DNA of 64,000 nucleotides, from positions 1-64,000 of the forward strand of contig NZ_VLKR01000028.1 of assembly GCF_007830445.1 (NCBI RefSeq), given 5' to 3'. This stretch comes from Sphingobacterium siyangense. GTDB lineage: Bacteria > Bacteroidota > Bacteroidia > Sphingobacteriales > Sphingobacteriaceae. The notes below the pieces were generated by a model. That model ran no database searches. It saw only the letters and a list, made by a program, of their open reading frames with translations, and was not told the origin of the DNA. Made by a program: the position numbers and the translations under genes. Of this stretch, positions 34,801-43,805 are shown piece by piece; the first letter of the stretch is position 1; every line of letters begins with the position of its first letter.

Positions 34801-37177
34801 CACCTTAAAATTTGGTAGCGCCGGCCTATTGGCTAATAATTTTGTCCTCAGCAACAAGGGACAGGAACTGCGCATCGCTTCTCAGGACAGCATCCTGAAC
34901 TCACCAATTGATGTGGCGTTTAAAAACTTCCGCATCGAGACCCTGAGCAAGATGGTTATGAGTGATAGTCTGGATCTGGGCGGCGGCATAAACGGACAAA
35001 CGACGCTATCTAGACTGGAAAGCAGTCCGGTTTTTATTGCAGATATGACCGTAGATAAGTTTTACTTCGGAAAAGATACCGTGGGCAACGTCAATATCAA
35101 AGTCAATAATGAACGCGAAAACACCTACAATGCCCATGTGAGTATTACCGAAAATGGTAACAACCTCGTCCTGAGCGGTGATTTTATCAATCCGCCGCAA
35201 GGCGACGCAACGCTCGACTTCACACTGGATATCGCGCCACTTACGATGAAGACCGTACAGGCATTCAGCATGGGAAATCTCAAAGATTCAAAGGGCAAAC
35301 TCGAAGGGCAGTTAAAAATAGCAGGATCGCCTTCAAAACCACAGATTAGGGGTGACCTTAATTTCAGGGAAGCCGAGTTCAATGTGGCCATGCTCAATGC
35401 CCTATTCAAAGCAAAGGATGAACAGATCCGTTTTGATCAAAATGGAATATCGTTCCCCAAATTTGAACTCGAAGACAGCAAAGGCAATATTGCCCAGGTC
35501 AGCGGTTCTGTCAATACCCAAACCTATACCGATTTTGACTTTGACCTCAACATCGTCATGGACAATTTTGAAGTGCTGAATTCCACGCAGGCAGACAATG
35601 ATCTATTTTATGGAAAAATGTTTCTTGGCACCGATCTGCAGATCGGCGGAAATCTAGACAAACCGGTTGTGGACGGAACCATCAAGGTTCTCGACAGCAC
35701 CGATTTTACCATGGTGATGCCAAACAATGATCCTGGCATGGCCGATCGGAAGGGCGTGGTCGAATTTGTGGATAAACGGGATACGGCTACCGCAAATATG
35801 CTTGCCAGATTAGATTCTATGACTGTAACAAAGCTTAAAGGAATAGACGTCGATCTGAATCTGCAAACTGATAAGGACGCCAAGTTTAAGATTCTCCTTG
35901 ACGCCGGTTCGCAGGATGCCCTGAACATTCAGGGCGAGGCTGAATTGAATGCAGGCATGGATGCCAGCGGCAAAATAACGATGTCGGGAACATTTACCGT
36001 GGAGCAAGGAAGCTATTCTTTCAGTTTTGGACCTGTGAAAAAAGACTTTACCTTTCAGAAAGGAAGTACGATTACCTGGAATGGAGATCCATTGGATGCA
36101 CAGCTCAATATTACCGCAGTGTACACCTTGAAAGCACCAACCCTGGAACTGGTTGCGCCACAGCTTGGTACGCAGAACGCAAACTTGTATAAGCAAAAGA
36201 TACCTTTCGACGTGCTGCTGAAAATCACAGACCAACTGTTTCAGCCACAGCTCAATTTTGATATCGACCTGAATGCTAATAATGCCATCGTATCACAGGA
36301 CGTTATCAGTAAGGTAGACAATGCACTGACCACCTTACGTGATAATCCTTCCGACCTGAACAAACAAGTCTTTTCACTGATTGTGTTGGGACGGTTTATG
36401 TCGGCCAATCCATTTGAAAGCCTTTCCGGAGGTGGCGGCACAGAAGCTCTTGTGCGAAATAGTGTCAGTTCGTTTTTAAGCTCACAGCTGAACAGGCTGG
36501 CCTCAGATTTAATTACAGGCGTTGAGCTTGATTTCAACCTGACATCAGAAGATGACTACAGCACCGGAACGGCCCAGACGCGTACCGACCTGAATATCGG
36601 CGTCTCCAAAATGCTGCTCAACGACCGCCTGAAGGTCAATATCGGATCTAACTTTGAAGTAGAAGGAAATTCACGTCCCGGTGAAGCTGCCAATAATATC
36701 GCCGGCGACATACAGCTGGATTATCAGCTTTCGCAGGACGGGCGCTACTTTGCACGCTTCTACCGCAAAAACCAATATCAGGTTACTTTGCAGGGGCAAT
36801 TTGTCGAAACCGGAATCGGTTTTATCATCACGATGGATTACAACCGATTTAAGGAAATCTTTATGCGTTCCAAAAAGCTCAAAGAATATTACAATACCAG
36901 CAGCAAGAAATTCAGGAAACGTTTTGATGTGGATCGTATGGAGCAGGATTCGGCCTATCGGGACAGTGTCCGCACGGTGATCCGTGATAGCCTGATGCTC
37001 CATAGCCCCGAATATAGAAAACAGCTAGAAAATCAGCAAAAAGAACAGCAGCGCCGCCAGCAGATAGACAGCACTGCAAACAATGGGCAAAAAAATAGTA
37101 TGCCTACAAATTCAGATACCATCAGAACCACAGCAATTAAAAATGAAGACGAGGAAAGGGCTTACCATGGAAATTAA
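31871..37177 (+). CDS. tamB: TamB-like translocation and assembly protein
   Basis: A 1768-residue TamB/AsmA-type protein with an N-terminal inner-membrane helix (about 12-30), a very long repetitive beta-structured region expected to span the periplasm, and the C-terminal DUF490/TamB domain (about 1300-1700, TGVELDFNLTSEDDYS). The C-terminal tail is charged and Gln-rich. TamB-type proteins form a groove that moves lipids or helps outer-membrane protein assembly. The partner gene tamL overlaps its 3' end, as usual in Bacteroidota. The first usable start is a TTG at 31871, placing the TM helix correctly; no ATG lies in frame nearby upstream. Confidence 0.93.
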   Translation: MNRFARIALKTILWIIGGIITLFILIVFLLRLPSIQNYIAGKVTHYVEGKIGTPVKIGYINIDFPKKLVLEDIYLEDQSKDTLVAGKSIAVDINMLKLLKNTVEIQSLEADGITTKIRRSLPDSAFNFDYIVKAFASEKESEPTADTTSALLFNLDKVKFSKIHVVYADEVIGTSADVYLGSINTNIKKFDLTKNMAFDLPKIKVDGLNATVKQWKPATDGSGPSVEDFGITDKTAQSTSLLPDVGIQVAELSNLLVRYEDESSALKSQFILKNFYAAINKIDLNKEFVDIQKLDLDGSDNNVLLGKIQKASVSAAKTSEVEADSSSAAKMNWVVSAKDININNTSIRFKDDNQPRIKGFDYFNIHMPGFKTQLTDLYYSADSISGSLKELVAADHSGFAIKQLKADFNYTSTGAEIKNLYAETPRTLIRDYVKLSYPSLDIIGKKPELITVNANITKSYIDMRDILFLAPFLDTMQVMKPLLDKKFHIDTRVTGRVDDLHIPNIDFRTLSNTRLIASLHLKGLPDMNKLSVDLNLKKLTTGRSDIEKLVSRSMLPQNIELPNAIGLSGTFKGGMASFNTKLALVTEKGTAKLDGRVAMAKRDTSYEASVSVRDLDIGKIMKMDSTLGVLSFEGKIKGRGTNPKKLIASFDGKVNRMDAMGYRYLDIDMDLSADKGAIKASVNSPDPNIKLKLDATAQMDATYPKIAFEMNVDSINLQKLNLVQDAISYRGKLSGNFSTADPNFLNGEAHITNSLIRYNTDRYALDTVSLLAKADTSSNQLVLRSDFLNAHLVGKYKMLELQSAVQDLLQVYYKPEKPVKIPPYSPQVIEFSAQLTRNKLIQDFLPELTEMKAITLDGLFNSTSKNLSAKLGAPRVVYGGTEINNVTLDINSLDSALYYSALINKVKMSSIELTNTVFSGKVAQNTVNLGLWIKDKHDKEQYHLGADMQAKDGVFVFSLLQDGLMLNYDKWDVAPNNTLKFGSAGLLANNFVLSNKGQELRIASQDSILNSPIDVAFKNFRIETLSKMVMSDSLDLGGGINGQTTLSRLESSPVFIADMTVDKFYFGKDTVGNVNIKVNNERENTYNAHVSITENGNNLVLSGDFINPPQGDATLDFTLDIAPLTMKTVQAFSMGNLKDSKGKLEGQLKIAGSPSKPQIRGDLNFREAEFNVAMLNALFKAKDEQIRFDQNGISFPKFELEDSKGNIAQVSGSVNTQTYTDFDFDLNIVMDNFEVLNSTQADNDLFYGKMFLGTDLQIGGNLDKPVVDGTIKVLDSTDFTMVMPNNDPGMADRKGVVEFVDKRDTATANMLARLDSMTVTKLKGIDVDLNLQTDKDAKFKILLDAGSQDALNIQGEAELNAGMDASGKITMSGTFTVEQGSYSFSFGPVKKDFTFQKGSTITWNGDPLDAQLNITAVYTLKAPTLELVAPQLGTQNANLYKQKIPFDVLLKITDQLFQPQLNFDIDLNANNAIVSQDVISKVDNALTTLRDNPSDLNKQVFSLIVLGRFMSANPFESLSGGGGTEALVRNSVSSFLSSQLNRLASDLITGVELDFNLTSEDDYSTGTAQTRTDLNIGVSKMLLNDRLKVNIGSNFEVEGNSRPGEAANNIAGDIQLDYQLSQDGRYFARFYRKNQYQVTLQGQFVETGIGFIITMDYNRFKEIFMRSKKLKEYYNTSSKKFRKRFDVDRMEQDSAYRDSVRTVIRDSLMLHSPEYRKQLENQQKEQQRRQQIDSTANNGQKNSMPTNSDTIRTTAIKNEDEERAYHGN

Positions 37178-39473
37178 ACTACACTGGCTGATTGGCCTAT
37201 TTACGATAAGCAGCATCATTGCTGCCTGTTCGTCGACCAAAAACCTGCCTGAAGGAGACAGCCTTTATGTAAAGGGAAACGTTAAGATCGCTTCCGATAC
37301 TATTCCAAAGAAAGACAAGGAAAAGCTGGCTACCTACCTGGCCGAATCGCTACGTCCGAAGCCCAACAAGCGCGTTTTGGGGATGCCCTACAAGCTGTAT
37401 TTTAACAATATGGCCGGCGACACCGCCAACAGCAATTTTCTGAAACGTTTTCTTAAAAAAATAGGTGAAGAACCCGTACTGCTGAGTGAGGTGAACAGGG
37501 AGTACAATGAGAATCTGCTGCGCAACCGGCTTGAGAATATCGGTTTTTTCAATGCGGAAGTTACTTCGGATACAATCGTTGAAAATAAAAAAGCTACGGT
37601 AGACTATACCGCCAAGCCCAATCTGATCTACCGGATCAGATCCGTCACTTTTGATGTCGACAGCAGCACGCAGCTGGGACGCGATATCCGCGCAACTTCT
37701 GACCGCAGCCTATTGCAGGTGGGCAAAAACTATAGTCTTGATGTCGTGCTCAATGAACGCGACCGCATCGACAACGTCCTTAAAAATAAGGGTTATTATT
37801 ATTTCAGCCCAGACTATATCCTGGTGCAGGTCGACAGCACCATCGGGGATCATAAAGTCAACCTCTATGTGACCGTAAAAAAGGAAACGCCCGAACAGGC
37901 AAGAACTGCATCCAAAATCAATAAGATCTATATTTTCCCAAACTATACCGAAACCGGAGCTGGCTACCAGCAGTCACCGCGGCATGCCGAACTATTTGAC
38001 AGCAGTTATTATTTTATTGACCCAAATCATACCTTCCGTAAACCAGTAATTGCCAATCATATCTTTTTCAAGGAGGGCGATCTGTATAACCGCGACGCCC
38101 ACAATAGGACTATCAGCCACTTGGTGAATCTCAACAGCTGGAAATTTGTCAAAAATAACTTTGTAGACAGCAAGGAGGTACCCAATGCGCTCGATGTATA
38201 CTATTACCTCACTCCCCTGCCGAAGAAATCTATCCGTGTAGAACTGCTGGGAAAAATGGCTTCCGTCTACAACGGTACGGAAGTGAATGTTAACTGGACC
38301 TTACGTAACGCTTTTAAAGGAGCCGAGAAGCTCAATATCAACGTATTTGGGGGTTACGAATTGCAGACGGGTGGCAATGCCGATCTGAACTCCAGCTATT
38401 TCCGTTACGGTACCGAGGCCACCCTAACCTTCCCGAGGATACTGACACCATTTGGCACCATTAATCCTTCCCGTCAATATATTCCGAATACCTATATCAA
38501 GGCAAGGTACGAATTTCTGAACCGGCGCAAAGCCTATACGCTCAATTCGATGGCACTGAGCTACGGTTATACCTGGCAAGAGAACGAAGAGAAACAGCAT
38601 GATCTGGCGCTGATGGAAATCACCTATGTACAGCCGAGAGGTATTTCGGAAAGCTACAAGATGCAGATGGATACCATTCCGGCGCTGCGGCATGTAATCG
38701 ATCCCCAATTCACAATTGGGCCCAATTATAATTTCACCTTTCAGAACACCATGAAGAGGCACCTGCAGAATACCTTTTATTTTAAGGGCAATCTGGACCT
38801 GTCGGGCAATATTCTGGGATTGATCAAAGGGGCGGATTTTAACAAGGGAAAAACGTTTAAACTCTTTGACGCCTACTTCTCGCAGTATATCAAAGCCAGT
38901 GTGGATGGCAGGCATTATTTCAAGCTCAGCGAAAATTCACAGATCGCATCACGGGTGAGTATAGGGATGAGCTACTCCTATGGCAATTCGCGTTCCCTAC
39001 CCTATCTTAAGCAATATTATGTGGGCGGACCAAATAGTATCCGTGCGTTTGGCGCACGTGCGATCGGACCCGGCACAGTAGCTCCGGAAAGGTTGGGCAA
39101 TGGACTTTTCTATGCCGATCAGACAGGCGATATCAAGTTGGAGCTGAATACCGAATACCGGGCAAAAATTGCTGGTCCTGTCCATTGGGCCGCCTTTATC
39201 GATGCTGGAAATGTATGGCTGCAGCGGGATGATGAGACCAAGCCAGGCGGTAAATTCAGCAAGGATTTCCTGCAGGAACTAGCCGTCGGCGGCGGCTTGG
39301 GATTACGGTTTGATTTTACCTTTCTGATCCTGCGTACCGACTTTTCCATCCCGTTCCGTATCCCCTATTTACCGAAGGGCGAGCGTTGGGTATTGAAAGA
39401 TATCGACTTTGGAAGTTCAAGATGGCGAAAAGATAATCTGATGTTTAATCTTGCGATCGGTTATCCATTTTGA
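37167..39473 (+). CDS. tamL: TamL, lipoprotein BamA/TamA-family protein
   Basis: A 768-residue Omp85 protein. It begins with a lipoprotein signal (ISSIIAAC), then POTRA-type periplasmic domains (about 25-390, with VGKNYSLDVVLNERDRI) and a C-terminal 16-strand barrel with the family's GGPNSIRAFGARAIGPG loop motif (about 640) and terminal NLAIGYPF. Lipid-anchored Omp85 proteins paired with TamB are a known Bacteroidota version called TamL. Start: the ATG at 37167 has AGGAAAGG eight bases before it and overlaps the tamB stop by 11 bases, so the genes are translationally coupled. Upstream in-frame starts would spoil the lipoprotein signal. Confidence 0.93.
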   Translation: MEIKLHWLIGLFTISSIIAACSSTKNLPEGDSLYVKGNVKIASDTIPKKDKEKLATYLAESLRPKPNKRVLGMPYKLYFNNMAGDTANSNFLKRFLKKIGEEPVLLSEVNREYNENLLRNRLENIGFFNAEVTSDTIVENKKATVDYTAKPNLIYRIRSVTFDVDSSTQLGRDIRATSDRSLLQVGKNYSLDVVLNERDRIDNVLKNKGYYYFSPDYILVQVDSTIGDHKVNLYVTVKKETPEQARTASKINKIYIFPNYTETGAGYQQSPRHAELFDSSYYFIDPNHTFRKPVIANHIFFKEGDLYNRDAHNRTISHLVNLNSWKFVKNNFVDSKEVPNALDVYYYLTPLPKKSIRVELLGKMASVYNGTEVNVNWTLRNAFKGAEKLNINVFGGYELQTGGNADLNSSYFRYGTEATLTFPRILTPFGTINPSRQYIPNTYIKARYEFLNRRKAYTLNSMALSYGYTWQENEEKQHDLALMEITYVQPRGISESYKMQMDTIPALRHVIDPQFTIGPNYNFTFQNTMKRHLQNTFYFKGNLDLSGNILGLIKGADFNKGKTFKLFDAYFSQYIKASVDGRHYFKLSENSQIASRVSIGMSYSYGNSRSLPYLKQYYVGGPNSIRAFGARAIGPGTVAPERLGNGLFYADQTGDIKLELNTEYRAKIAGPVHWAAFIDAGNVWLQRDDETKPGGKFSKDFLQELAVGGGLGLRFDFTFLILRTDFSIPFRIPYLPKGERWVLKDIDFGSSRWRKDNLMFNLAIGYPF

Positions 39474-39516
39474 TCTAGTCATGTCAACGTAATGATCACA
39501 TAAAACCGAAGTCCTT

Positions 39517-39780
39517 ATGATCAATGAAAACTTTCTGGGTATTATTGCGGGTATCCTCACATCTATTTCTATGCTGCCGCAGCTCATCAAAGTGCTAAAG
39601 GAAAAGAATGTGGATGACCTTTCTCCGGTTATGCTACTAACATTAATCATAGGACTTTCCCTATGGGTATGGTACGGCATAATGAAAAGCGAAGTACCGA
39701 TTATCTATTCAAATAGCTTTGCTGTTCTCGTGAACCTTTGCCTGCTGATCAGTTATTTGATTTATAGAAAAAAGACCTAA
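39517..39780 (+). CDS. SemiSWEET-type sugar transporter
   Basis: An 87-residue membrane protein with three helices (about 5-25, 38-58, 64-84) and the PQ-loop: SMLPQLIKVLKEKNVDDLSP. The length and helix layout fit bacterial SemiSWEET half-transporters, which dimerise to let sugars pass down a gradient. It lies 43 bases after tamL on the same strand and ends right at a strong terminator. Substrate unknown; the two PULs nearby make sugar transport plausible but there is no direct link. Confidence 0.9.
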   Translation: MINENFLGIIAGILTSISMLPQLIKVLKEKNVDDLSPVMLLTLIIGLSLWVWYGIMKSEVPIIYSNSFAVLVNLCLLISYLIYRKKT

Positions 39781-39782
39781 AA

Positions 39783-39814
39783 AAAGGCGGATAACATTGC
39801 TGCTATCCGCCTTT
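39783..39814. terminator. Bidirectional terminator
   Basis: An 11-bp perfect stem (AAAGGCGGATA / TATCCGCCTTT) with a ten-base loop sits between the converging SemiSWEET and CsbD genes and can serve both. Confidence 0.88.
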
Positions 39815-39831
39815 AACACGAAAACACTATT

Positions 39832-40017
39832 CTACAAACCGTTCAACCAACTATTCACCTCATCTTGTGTTTTACCTGTTTTCTTTTGAAGCTTACCTAC
39901 TAACTCATCTTCCTTGCCTTCTGCATATAGTAAATCATCATCTGTAAGATCCGCATATTGCTGTTTTACTTTACCTTTAATTTCGTTCCAACGACCTTTC
40001 CATGTTAATTCGCTCAT
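39832..40017 (-). CDS. CsbD family stress protein
   Basis: A 61-residue CsbD-like protein: the ELTWKGRWNEIKGKVKQQYA core and the DLTDDDLLYAEGKEDELVGK repeat match the family well. CsbD proteins are small and hydrophilic and are induced by general stress; their molecular role is not known. It is a single gene, 96 bases before the 3' end of the upstream YihY gene on the same strand, and shares the terminator at 39783. Confidence 0.93.
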   Translation of the reverse strand: MSELTWKGRWNEIKGKVKQQYADLTDDDLLYAEGKEDELVGKLQKKTGKTQDEVNSWLNGL

Positions 40018-40113
40018 AATAATTTTCCTTTCGTTTTTTATTAATAGAACAGCCTGCAGCTGGAATCGTTTAAAAAAAATGTTATCAAATGTTAAAAAAT
40101 ATTTACGGTGATT

Positions 40114-41097
40114 TTACTCCGTTTTATCAATGGTCGTTTCTTCTTCATCGAGCGGCGCCGGCGGGATTTTATCGACATTGCGTTCGATTTCCTGTGTCTC
40201 TACATGGACCGCAAATTCAGAAGGTTCGATCGGAATAGCCATTTCTGTCGCGTACTCCCGCGTGAAAATAGCTCCAAAATAAAGAATTGCCGCGGTGTAA
40301 TACACCCAGAGCAAAATAAGCACAAAAGAACCTGCTGCTCCATAAGTATCCTGCGTTGCCGAACGTTCTAAATAGATTCCGATCAAGTAACGGCCAATCA
40401 CAAAAAGAATGGCTGTAAATAGAGCTCCGGCGCGAACAGTCTTCCATTGAATGTTGACATCGGGTAAAGTCTTAAAGATCACGCTAAAGAGGATCACAAT
40501 GACCACAAAGGAACTGACAAAATTGATGAGATTCATGAGCACCACAGTGATATCGGGAAAGTAGCGCTGCAGCTGACCTGTCAAGGCCAGGATCACACCA
40601 TTTATAATTAACGTAACCACCAATAAAAAACCCAGACCAATAACGAGCGACGACGACAGCAACCGGTCCTGGATTAACTTCAGCCAGCCCTTTTTTGGTT
40701 TTGGGCGCACATGCCAGATCTTGTTGATGGAGTTTTGCATATCGCCAAAAACCGTGGTTGCCCCAAGGATCAAGGTCACCAAACTGATCACCAATGCCAT
40801 ATTGGATTTGCCGGATAACTGAAGGTTTTGAATGACCTCTTCAATCTGTTTGGCGGCACTATTGCCTACCAAGCCGTTAAGCTCGGTAAAAACCTTACCC
40901 TGAATAGCATCGGCCCCATAAAATATGCCGGCCAGTGCGATCATTAAAACTAGTATGGGGCCGATCGAAAAAACGGTATAATACGACAGTGAAGCACTAT
41001 ATTTCATGGAGTCTTCATTTATAAATCCCGATACGGTATTTTTAAGTATCGTCCAATACGTTTGCAGCTTGTTTGTATTTTTCTTTTTTACATCCAT
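40114..41097 (-). CDS. YihY/BrkB family inner-membrane protein
   Basis: A 327-residue YihY/UPF0761 protein with six predicted transmembrane helices (first about 33-60 with SLSYYTVFSIGPILVLMIA). Family features include the amphipathic LVGNSAAKQIEEVIQNLQ segment, STTVFGDMQNSIN-like helix and the GAAGSFVLILLWVYYTAAILYFGA region near the end, followed by a charged cytoplasmic tail. The family was once called ribonuclease BN in error; its function remains unclear, perhaps lipid movement. It is a monocistronic gene upstream of CsbD. Confidence 0.9.
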   Translation of the reverse strand: MDVKKKNTNKLQTYWTILKNTVSGFINEDSMKYSASLSYYTVFSIGPILVLMIALAGIFYGADAIQGKVFTELNGLVGNSAAKQIEEVIQNLQLSGKSNMALVISLVTLILGATTVFGDMQNSINKIWHVRPKPKKGWLKLIQDRLLSSSLVIGLGFLLVVTLIINGVILALTGQLQRYFPDITVVLMNLINFVSSFVVIVILFSVIFKTLPDVNIQWKTVRAGALFTAILFVIGRYLIGIYLERSATQDTYGAAGSFVLILLWVYYTAAILYFGAIFTREYATEMAIPIEPSEFAVHVETQEIERNVDKIPPAPLDEEETTIDKTE

Positions 41098-41371
41098 TTC
41101 GTTCTTGTTTTTTAAGGAATTATTTTTTTAAAAATTGTTATCGTTTTAAAAAAAGAAACTCCTTAAAGAGCCATAAAGTTTGTTTTTAAAAAAAATTAGG
41201 CCTTTACGATGCGCTATAACCATAGGCTCCAAATGCTTCTTTAGCCCAATTAATCAAATCTAAACATCCTAGAAATCAAGCTGTAAGATAAAGATTATTA
41301 TCATAAAAGAAATAAAGCTAAACTATTGATTAATCTAAGTTGTTCCTCCTAAAAACAACTATTTAGAGCAT

Positions 41372-41827
41372 ATGAAAAGTAATCAGAATGACCCCAATAT
41401 TTTAAATGACCTTATTAAAATCAATAATGACCGCATCGAAGGATACGAGCTGGCTATTGATCTGGCCAACGAGCAGGGCGAAGGTGCCCGGGAAGCTGTG
41501 TTCAGAAAGATGATCGGGCAGTCTGAAAAGTTTATTGCCGAACTCAGTCCACTGGTTGAGCTTGCTGGCCAATACGCGACTGACCGGACCAAATTAAGCG
41601 GTGAGCTTTTTCGGCTGTGGATGGTGATCAAATCAAAATTATCGGGCGGTAATATGCAAGATTTACTGGAGCATTGTGAACGGGGCGAGACGGCTTTCCG
41701 TGAGGTTTACAACAAGGCGCTGGCAGAGGAAAATAAGCTCTCCATAGGAGCCAAAAACCTGATCCAGATTCAGCTGAGCCAGCAGCGGGAAGCCCACGAA
41801 AATATTAAAATCCTGCGCGACATCTAA
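41372..41827 (+). CDS. PA2169/DUF2383 family four-helix-bundle protein
   Basis: A 151-residue helical protein of the PA2169 (DUF2383) family: LNDLIKINNDRIEGYELAIDLA, then a conserved helix with RLWMVIKSKLSGG and LLEHCERGETAF, and a C-terminal helix. It is ferritin-like in fold prediction and usually found with stress genes such as CsbD and YihY, as here. No catalytic residues are evident. The ATG at 41372 follows an A-rich leader without a clear ribosome binding site. Confidence 0.88.
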   Translation: MKSNQNDPNILNDLIKINNDRIEGYELAIDLANEQGEGAREAVFRKMIGQSEKFIAELSPLVELAGQYATDRTKLSGELFRLWMVIKSKLSGGNMQDLLEHCERGETAFREVYNKALAEENKLSIGAKNLIQIQLSQQREAHENIKILRDI

Positions 41828-41866
41828 TCGATATCCGTTATAACTTAACGTTAGGTACAACGTTAA

Positions 41867-41897
41867 ATAGGTCTCTGACTTACATGCAGAGACCTAT
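41867..41897 (+). terminator. Hairpin after the DUF2383 gene
   Basis: An 11-bp perfect stem (ATAGGTCTCTG / CAGAGACCTAT) with a nine-base loop lies 40 bases after the stop. No T run follows, so it may be a terminator of low strength or an mRNA end-protecting structure. Confidence 0.55.
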
Positions 41898-41938
41898 ACT
41901 GAAGTTCCTTGGGAATAAGACCGGTGACAAAATCCATA

Positions 41939-41969
41939 TTGCAAATAATGACAAATTTATCTAAGTTTG
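41939..41969 (+). promoter_or_regulatory. Promoter of the ECF-FecR-SusCD operon
   Basis: A -33 TTG at 41939-41941 and a -7 TAAGTTTG at 41962-41969 are separated by 20 bases, matching the Bacteroidota housekeeping promoter (TTG, about 20 bases, TAnnTTTG). Transcription would start about 41975. The -7 overlaps the TTG at 41967, which is therefore unlikely to be the start codon of the sigma gene. Confidence 0.6.
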
Positions 41970-41990
41970 TCGTCACCTATTACGACTGAC

Positions 41991-42581
41991 GTGAATCTTA
42001 AAAATGAGATCGAATCTAAATATATCCTTCAGCGCCTACAGCAGGGTGACAGGCAGGTGTTCGACCTTATTTTTAAATCCTATTGGGATCCCCTACTTAT
42101 CTACCTGTCCAAACTGGTGAAAGACCAGACCGATGCAGAAGATCTCTTACAGAATATTTTCGTCAATCTCTGGAACAAAACTCAATCGTCCGAAATACAG
42201 GATATCCACGGCTGGTTATATGGGGCTGCCCGCAAGAGCGCTCTTTTCTATCACCGGACACAAGGCAACCAAAAAAAGCTGATTGCGTCTATTTTGGAAT
42301 ATATCGACGTAACCGGATTTTCTTTGAGCGAACAGCAGCAAGGTAAAGAGCTCCAGCAGATTATTGATCGTGAAATTGAACGGCTCCCAGCAAAAATGAA
42401 AGAGGTATTTCTATTGAGCCGACAGGAACAACTTAGTTATAAGGAAATTGCAGAACGTCTGGACATCTCTGACCAAACGGTCAAAAAACAGATCAGCAAC
42501 GCACTGAACATTCTGAGAAACAACCTCAAGAAACAGGGGCTCTATTCGCTACTGCTCCTCCTTCTCATCGACTTAAAATAA
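41991..42581 (+). CDS. ECF RNA polymerase sigma factor
   Basis: An ECF sigma factor of about 196 residues. Region 2 shows DLIFKSYWDPLLIYLSKLV and TDAEDLLQNIFVNLWNK; region 4 shows LPAKMKEVFLLSRQEQLSYK and EIAERLDISDQTVKKQIS. The C-terminus is hydrophobic (LYSLLLLLLIDLK). The GTG at 41991 is preferred because a promoter -7 element overlaps the earlier TTG at 41967. FecR follows after 73 bases, then STN-SusC and SusD, so this factor should be released when the transporter binds its ligand. Confidence 0.87.
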   Translation: MNLKNEIESKYILQRLQQGDRQVFDLIFKSYWDPLLIYLSKLVKDQTDAEDLLQNIFVNLWNKTQSSEIQDIHGWLYGAARKSALFYHRTQGNQKKLIASILEYIDVTGFSLSEQQQGKELQQIIDREIERLPAKMKEVFLLSRQEQLSYKEIAERLDISDQTVKKQISNALNILRNNLKKQGLYSLLLLLLIDLK

Positions 42582-42654
42582 ATTTCATTATTTTTTAATG
42601 TTTATCTACCACCAAATACGGTTTGATGCAACTATACTATAAACACTGGCGCTC

Positions 42655-43752
42655 ATGGAACCGAACAACATTGCAGAAATCTTATTGAAGTACGAACTCG
42701 GTATCAGTTCAGCGGAGGAAAACCAGCTGATAGAATCGTGGTACGAAGCGCAGCAAGCTGTAGAATGGGAACTGGATAGCGCCACAAAGGAAGATCGTAA
42801 AAATGCCATACTCCTTCAAATCCAACAGCAGCTTGATGCAAAGCCTTCCTCGCGTAATCCATGGTACCGAAGAGCCGCTTGGATCAGCGCTGCAGCTGCC
42901 GTCCTGCTGATTGCTTTTGCTTTACTTTTTATCCCGCGTGGACAATCGCATCACGATACCCTAGCCGCGATAGATCAATTCAAACCCGGACAAGAAAAGG
43001 CCATCCTGAAATTGGAAGACGGGTCAAGCATCGCACTCAAGGGAGGCAAATCGGGTGTTAAGATCGTCAACGGAACAGCCGTCTATTTAGATGGATCGCC
43101 TATCAGCGCTATGGAATTGCAATCGCGCAAATTAACCGTTGAAGTTCCCAAAGGGGGGCAATATCAGGTCAACCTGCCCGATGGCAGTAAAGTATGGCTG
43201 AATGCTGCTTCGACAATCAGCTATCCAATGCAATTTGCTGACGACAAACGGGAAGTCTTGTTAACAGGAGAAGCTTATTTTGAAGTAAGCAAAAACCCAC
43301 ATAAACCCTTTATCGTGAAATCCAGAAACCAGGAAGTGAAGGTATTGGGCACCATATTCAACATCAACAGTTATGACAACCGCGAGTTTGTGGAAACTAC
43401 GCTGCTTGAAGGTTCGGTCGATGTAAATCAACGCCTGCTTGTACCTGGACAGCGATCGCTCATCTCCAAGACATCGATCCAGATTCTACCGGCCAATATC
43501 GAAGCAGCGACGGCCTGGAAGAAAGGATATTTCCTATTTGACAACGAACGGCTCGATGCGATTTTGGCTACACTTTCAAGATGGTACAATGTAGACTTTG
43601 AATACGACGACTCAGCTACCAAACAGCTTGTCTTTTGGGGATCTATCGACAAAAATCAATCATTGACCAAAACGCTTACCTTTTTGGAAAGCACCGGTCA
43701 ATTAAACTTTAACTATCGTGACGGCAAAATAGTTGTCCAAAAAAATAAATAA
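42655..43752 (+). CDS. FecR-type anti-sigma factor
   Basis: A 365-residue FecR protein: cytoplasmic N-terminal part (1-75), one transmembrane helix (about 77-96, AAVLLIAFALLF), the periplasmic FecR domain (GGQYQVNLPDGSKVWLNAAS, LLTGEAYFEVSKNPHKPFIV) and a C-terminal STN-interacting DUF4974 domain (ILATLSRWYNVDFEYD). It is a clear relative of the FecR at 26768-27940 and should pair with the STN domain of the transporter encoded 53 bases downstream. Confidence 0.92.
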   Translation: MEPNNIAEILLKYELGISSAEENQLIESWYEAQQAVEWELDSATKEDRKNAILLQIQQQLDAKPSSRNPWYRRAAWISAAAAVLLIAFALLFIPRGQSHHDTLAAIDQFKPGQEKAILKLEDGSSIALKGGKSGVKIVNGTAVYLDGSPISAMELQSRKLTVEVPKGGQYQVNLPDGSKVWLNAASTISYPMQFADDKREVLLTGEAYFEVSKNPHKPFIVKSRNQEVKVLGTIFNINSYDNREFVETTLLEGSVDVNQRLLVPGQRSLISKTSIQILPANIEAATAWKKGYFLFDNERLDAILATLSRWYNVDFEYDDSATKQLVFWGSIDKNQSLTKTLTFLESTGQLNFNYRDGKIVVQKNK

Positions 43753-43805
43753 CGAAGCCTTTTTTACACAGAAATCTAAACACATTAACCTAAATCACAG
43801 ACCCG

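Noticed and set aside
38424..38915. 163-codon open frame on the minus strand inside tamL
   Set aside because: It is antisense to the conserved Omp85 barrel; no start signal or family features.
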